A stretch of 64,000 nt of DNA from Epinephelus fuscoguttatus. Taxonomy: Eukaryota > Chordata > Actinopteri > Perciformes > Serranidae. The translations under genes were made by a program, and so were the position numbers. The stretch covers positions 20,443,282 through 20,507,281 of the forward strand of contig NC_064755.1 in NCBI RefSeq assembly GCF_011397635.1, written 5' to 3'. Shown here one piece after another: positions 60,130 through 64,000 of the stretch. The notes under the pieces were generated by a model. It was not told where the DNA came from, searched no databases, and was given only the letters and a program-made list of their open reading frames with translations. Numbering within the stretch: the stretch's first letter is position 1; each line of letters opens with the position of its first letter.

Positions 60130-60659
60130 TTGCTTTATGGATGGTAACATTACCTTGTCTGTCTGTCTGTCTGTCAGCCTACCACTTTGTTTCAGACTGA
60201 ACTATCTCAACAACTGGTAAATGGATTGCCATAAAATTTGGTATAGACATTAAAGTTCCCAAGAGTATGAAGCCATCTGACGTCGACGATCACCTGACTT
60301 TTTGCCAAGCACCACCTGCAGGTAAAAGTTTGCACTTATCCTGAGTAATATCTCATTACTGGCGCAAAAGTTTGTATTAACGTTCATGGCTCCCAGACGA
60401 TGTGCTGTAATTACGCCACCACGACGGTTCCATTTATGGTTTTGAGTAAATAAAACTGCTTGATGGATTGCCATGAAATCTGGTGCGGACATTCACGACA
60501 TCCCCTAAAGGATGAATTGTCATAATGTTGGTGATCCATTAAGTTTCATCTGGCACCAACATTTTATTTGCTGAATATTTTGGTTTATGACCAAATACCT
60601 GCAAAACTAATGACATTCTCATCAGCCTCAGCTGTACTGTGCTTAGTGCTGATTAACAA
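60130..60659 (+). repeat. Interspersed repeat, left part
   Basis: A TGTC run near 60160 is followed by two related phrases, GGATTGCCATAAAATTTGGT and GGATTGCCATGAAATCTGGT, and the stretch TTATGACCAAATACCTGCAA. It looks like a dispersed fish repeat; the continuation seems to resume at about 61535. Confidence 0.45.
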
Positions 60660-60760
60660 ACTACCACCAAATTGATCCACTTTCTATCAAACTGATACGG
60701 AGATGCTGTAATGAGGTGATATAGTGTGTATCCTGTGCCACCAGAGGTCAGTCTCTACCG

Positions 60761-61486
60761 GTGGAACAGGCAGCTGAGCTGACAAAGATGGCAACTGCGA
60801 GTGGTGGGGATAACATTACAGGACTAGTAAAAAGCTGCCAGCAACTGCAGAGAGACACAGCGGGACACTGTTATTCTCAACCCGGAAAGAGGCACAAACC
60901 AAACACAGAGAAAACAAAAAACTTAAATACAACCCAAAATCACAGAGATGCCAATGCACACAGGGCTAATGAAGCTCTAGTGAACATTGACTCTAGAGGA
61001 CAATACTTTCCACGCTCAGGCTGTAAGTTTCTTTCTCACCCTGCCATTCAGTCCTTGCACATATGCTCACTCACTATCTCTAGGTGTCACTGTCTGGCTA
61101 GGTCAATTAAGTCATCAGCTGATTCACAATCAACCAGTAGCAGCGACACACCTTCTCCGTCAGCCTATCATTTCACTGCTCCTCATTTTAAATATGGTTC
61201 TTTCTCTGTCATAGTTTTTTCTTGCTGTCGTCGTGCGTGCCTTCCACCTTCCCATCACCACCCGGTCTTTACGGATTCATCAGCCTCATACGCTTCATCA
61301 GACATCAGCCTCAGTCAACAGCCACCACCACCAGTGTCTGGACTCCATGGGGGGATTTGTCCAGCTGCTGCTCAGATGTCCCTCAATCCCAAATATCTCC
61401 CTTTGGTGTCCAAGTGCCAAAAACTTTTGTTAAATCTTAATCAGCACAAATCATATGTTAATCTGTACACCCATATTCTGTATTAA
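60761..61486 (+). other. 241-codon open reading frame of unknown nature
   Basis: The longest frame outside known genes in this half of the window: begins MEQAAELTKMATASGGDNIT and is rich in serine, histidine and proline (SSADSQSTSSSDTPSPSAYH), with no recognisable domain. It lies between two pieces of what seems to be one repeat, so it is probably part of an inserted element or a chance frame. Confidence 0.25.
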
Positions 61487-61534
61487 ATATTATCTTCCCT
61501 CATTCTTCTGTCTCTCCTGACTGAAATATTATTA

Positions 61535-61640
61535 ATATTGTCATTCTAAGCATGTCAGCATGCTGACATTAGCATTTGGCTCAAAGCACTACTGTGCCTA
61601 AGTACAGCCTCACGGAGACGTTCATTTCAGGTGTTGAATC
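61535..61640 (+). repeat. Interspersed repeat, right part
   Basis: AGCATGTCAGCATGCTGACA and GCCTAAGTACAGCCTCACGG: a GCATGCTGAC palindrome typical of the same dispersed fish repeat as 60130-60659. Confidence 0.4.
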
Positions 61641-64000
61641 ATCTCAGTTATAACAGTTATTTTTGAGTCATGATTTGAGACTTCTTCCTTTTGCCACATG
61701 ACATCATCTTCCAGTGTTTGTGACTGATGCAACAACATATCAGTCAATCGCAGTTAAATAAATAGAGGTTTACAGGCTGACAGCAGTAATGGAGGCGCGA
61801 TCACTATCTTCATCAATGCGTTACCACGGCAACATAAGAGAACTTACAGAGGGACACAAAAGCCAGATAATTGCTACCTAAATTGCTGGCGCATCAGTTA
61901 CAAACAACGCCAAATTATGTAATGTGTTGAGGGGAAAAGTCTCAAACTAATGACATACAGCGTGTGCCAGATGCAGGAAACTGTGTTGGCAAAGAGGAAC
62001 AAGTAGACACTGAATGACAGTCATTATTGTATGTTATTCTTAGGTGTTTCTATTATCTTGTCCACCGGCTATGTGCATTAGCAAAATTGAGAGCTAGAAG
62101 CAATCGGTCCGAACACAAGTTGCAATTCATATTATTCATCCTGTCGCCATCATGTGCCTCCCTGAGCACAAGTGAGCTCACTCACATGCAATCAGATTCA
62201 AATAACACACTGTGAACTGTGTCGAAACACTGTTCACAATGACAACTAATCTCATTCATAGTGTACCTCAAATTCACGAGGCCCTGAAGTCAAGGCCATT
62301 GGGGGTTTCAGAGTGTGTTTTAACAAGATGTCTCTTTCCTCCATGGTTTCGAGGTAAAAGAGTTTCGCAGGCACCATGCTCCTGGTCTAAGGGCATTTCT
62401 GCACAGGGTACACAGACTTCCTGTGCCCAGTCACGGCTAGACCAGACAGACAAACAGCATGTGCTAATCCCTCATCGTCATGGAAACCAAAACATAATAC
62501 TCAACTAACAGACACCTGACTGATAGACCGAGGGAAGTGAGGGCGAGAGGAAGGAGGGGAGAAAGGAAGGAGCTTCTGAGTACAAACTTCGGTAGTAAAA
62601 CGTGCATGACGAATACATTTCCGCACAAATTATGATGATTATTTGGCATTAGAAAAAAATATAGAAACCTTTAGGAATTCAGGGTCTCTTTTATTTCCTA
62701 ACTCTAACTTTCTGACTTGACTCAGTGTGCTGTGTCAGCCTGAACCCAGACAAAGGTCAAACTATACGAGGTATCTATGAGCTCACCCAGCCCCCTGCCT
62801 GCCTGGACCAACCTAAGCAATGTTCCAATACTGCCATCAGTGCACAGACAACCAGGGAAAACCCTGCAGGATGAGCTCACACGGGGGGACAGCCAGCGTG
62901 GCACTGAATGCCTCAGAGTGCGTGTGTGTGTCTGAGCGAGGCTTTCCGTCTACATGCGTCTGTGTGATGTGCTTAGTATCAAGAGGGTGGTAATCTGTAA
63001 ATCTGCTTTGCTGTGAGCAGGTGGTGTGAAACTTGGCAAGCAAGGGGAAAAAAGAGGAGAGGGACGGGAGGGGAAAGGACAGACAGACAGACAGATAGAC
63101 AGCATGTGAATGGCAGGGATGAGTGTGAAAGAGAGGGAGGAAAGGGAAACAGAGTGTGAGAGTGGTTTATATTACATAACTGGATTTTTTTCAATCATCT
63201 CTGAGCAAGAGGACAGGCTAACATGGACATACACCTGACAGCACATTAAATACATATGCATGTAGTCGTCACAGACAACAACTGAAATTTGCACAAATTA
63301 AAAAACTTGTGCCATTGTGTTCTTATTGTCAACAAGTCCCAATGAAAAAAGCATTAATGAATTGATCCTGCTAACCAGTACTGCCTGTGTATCCAAAGCC
63401 TGATATAAATTATTCCTCTGGGCTGTAGACCTTCACAAAAAAACTGACCTTCATCATGATGAACACAAGCACTGTAGTTTAGTTTAAGTTCATGCATATT
63501 AACTCAGTGCTGTCCAGGGCACATACATTGAATGGAAATGCTCTGGTGGCACTTCATTAAGTTTCAAGAGGCAGAATCAAACTGCGGACATCATAATCAT
63601 GGTATACTGTATGTGTCTTAGCCACCACAGCATCATGGTGACATTTGAATCCGCATGACATCAACAACACAAAGAATCCTGGTGCTTTGAATACTCAGGA
63701 GCACACCAAATGTGTATCAATCTACAGCTGAAAATAGTGCCCAGCAAATGCACTGTTTATTCCTGTTGAGTAGCATTTGTATAAAGTTACAGTGCCCAGG
63801 TGATTAAAAGCATCTACAAGGAGTTCTGAGTAGTTATGAAATAGTCTCAGTTGAAAACTGACACCTCTATATGACCAAGAAAAGCACATGAGACTATCAG
63901 CAAGAAGACTGGCCTTTTCTATATTGTAATTCCTAATGCTTGTCTGCGTGTCTGATTCCTGGTGAAATCAGACGAAATGATTTGGGACACACAGAACAGA

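Larger units (their letters stand above)
53457..64000 (-). other. Large itpr2 intron, extends past the window
   Basis: No further itpr2 exon was recognised. Contents: a SINE (53981-54169), microsatellites, a GC/purine-rich stretch (56100-56600), a MITE with a nested LINE (58539-59537), and a repeat split by an ORF-bearing segment (about 60130-61640). Apart from these I see nothing identifiable, notably in 57000-58500 and 61650-64000. It is assigned to an intron because the first exon visible (53456) is internal. Confidence 0.7.

Noticed and set aside
1-64000. CRISPR array, operon or prokaryotic signals
   Set aside because: No regularly spaced repeats with unique spacers and no prokaryotic gene organisation; the sequence is clearly vertebrate.

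Overview
The window reads as vertebrate nuclear DNA, most likely from a ray-finned (teleost) fish. It has spliced genes with GT-AG introns, abundant CA/GT microsatellites, a Tc1-type DNA transposon, LINE fragments, a tRNA-derived SINE and many palindromic MITEs. The three protein-coding genes match vertebrate bhlhe41, sspn and itpr2. The same three genes are neighbours in human, so this is a conserved microsyntenic block. The species cannot be fixed from the sequence alone.

Layout. 1-4361: non-coding. The first ~1.6 kb could be the 3' UTR of an upstream plus-strand gene (rassf8 would be expected from synteny; inference only). The part before 4362 probably holds the bhlhe41 3' UTR. 4362-6272 (minus): complete five-exon bhlhe41 coding region, 430 codons plus stop, with every splice phase agreeing. 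6273-8059: 1.8 kb head-to-head intergenic region with two perfect CACGTG E-boxes. 8060-14019 (plus): complete three-exon sspn coding region, 226 codons. 14020-24594: converging 3' flanks of sspn and itpr2, filled with TTAA-flanked palindromic elements and other repeats. 24595-53456 (minus): nineteen consecutive exons of itpr2, 2949 coding bases (983 codons) in unbroken phase. They cover the C-terminal part of the IP3 receptor through the six-helix channel and the C-terminal coiled coil. The very last coding exon was not found. 53457-64000: the start of a large itpr2 intron (more than 10.5 kb) with a SINE, nested MITE/LINE insertions and no recognised exon. The earlier itpr2 exons lie outside the window.

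Roles. Bhlhe41 (Dec2) is a nuclear bHLH-Orange repressor of the circadian clock. Sarcospan is a four-helix membrane protein of the dystrophin-glycoprotein complex. Itpr2 is an endoplasmic-reticulum Ca2+ release channel. They do not form an operon or pathway; only the order is conserved.

The most informative non-genic content is transposon archaeology. There is a full-length but broken Tc1 element with 30/30 matching ends and TA duplications. A tRNA-headed SINE has a perfect 15-bp target duplication. A LINE sits inside another repeat, and another LINE sits inside a MITE. A second copy of that MITE makes up most of one itpr2 intron. Two TTAA-bounded elements share a single TTAA. I saw no convincing sign of a new multi-gene system.
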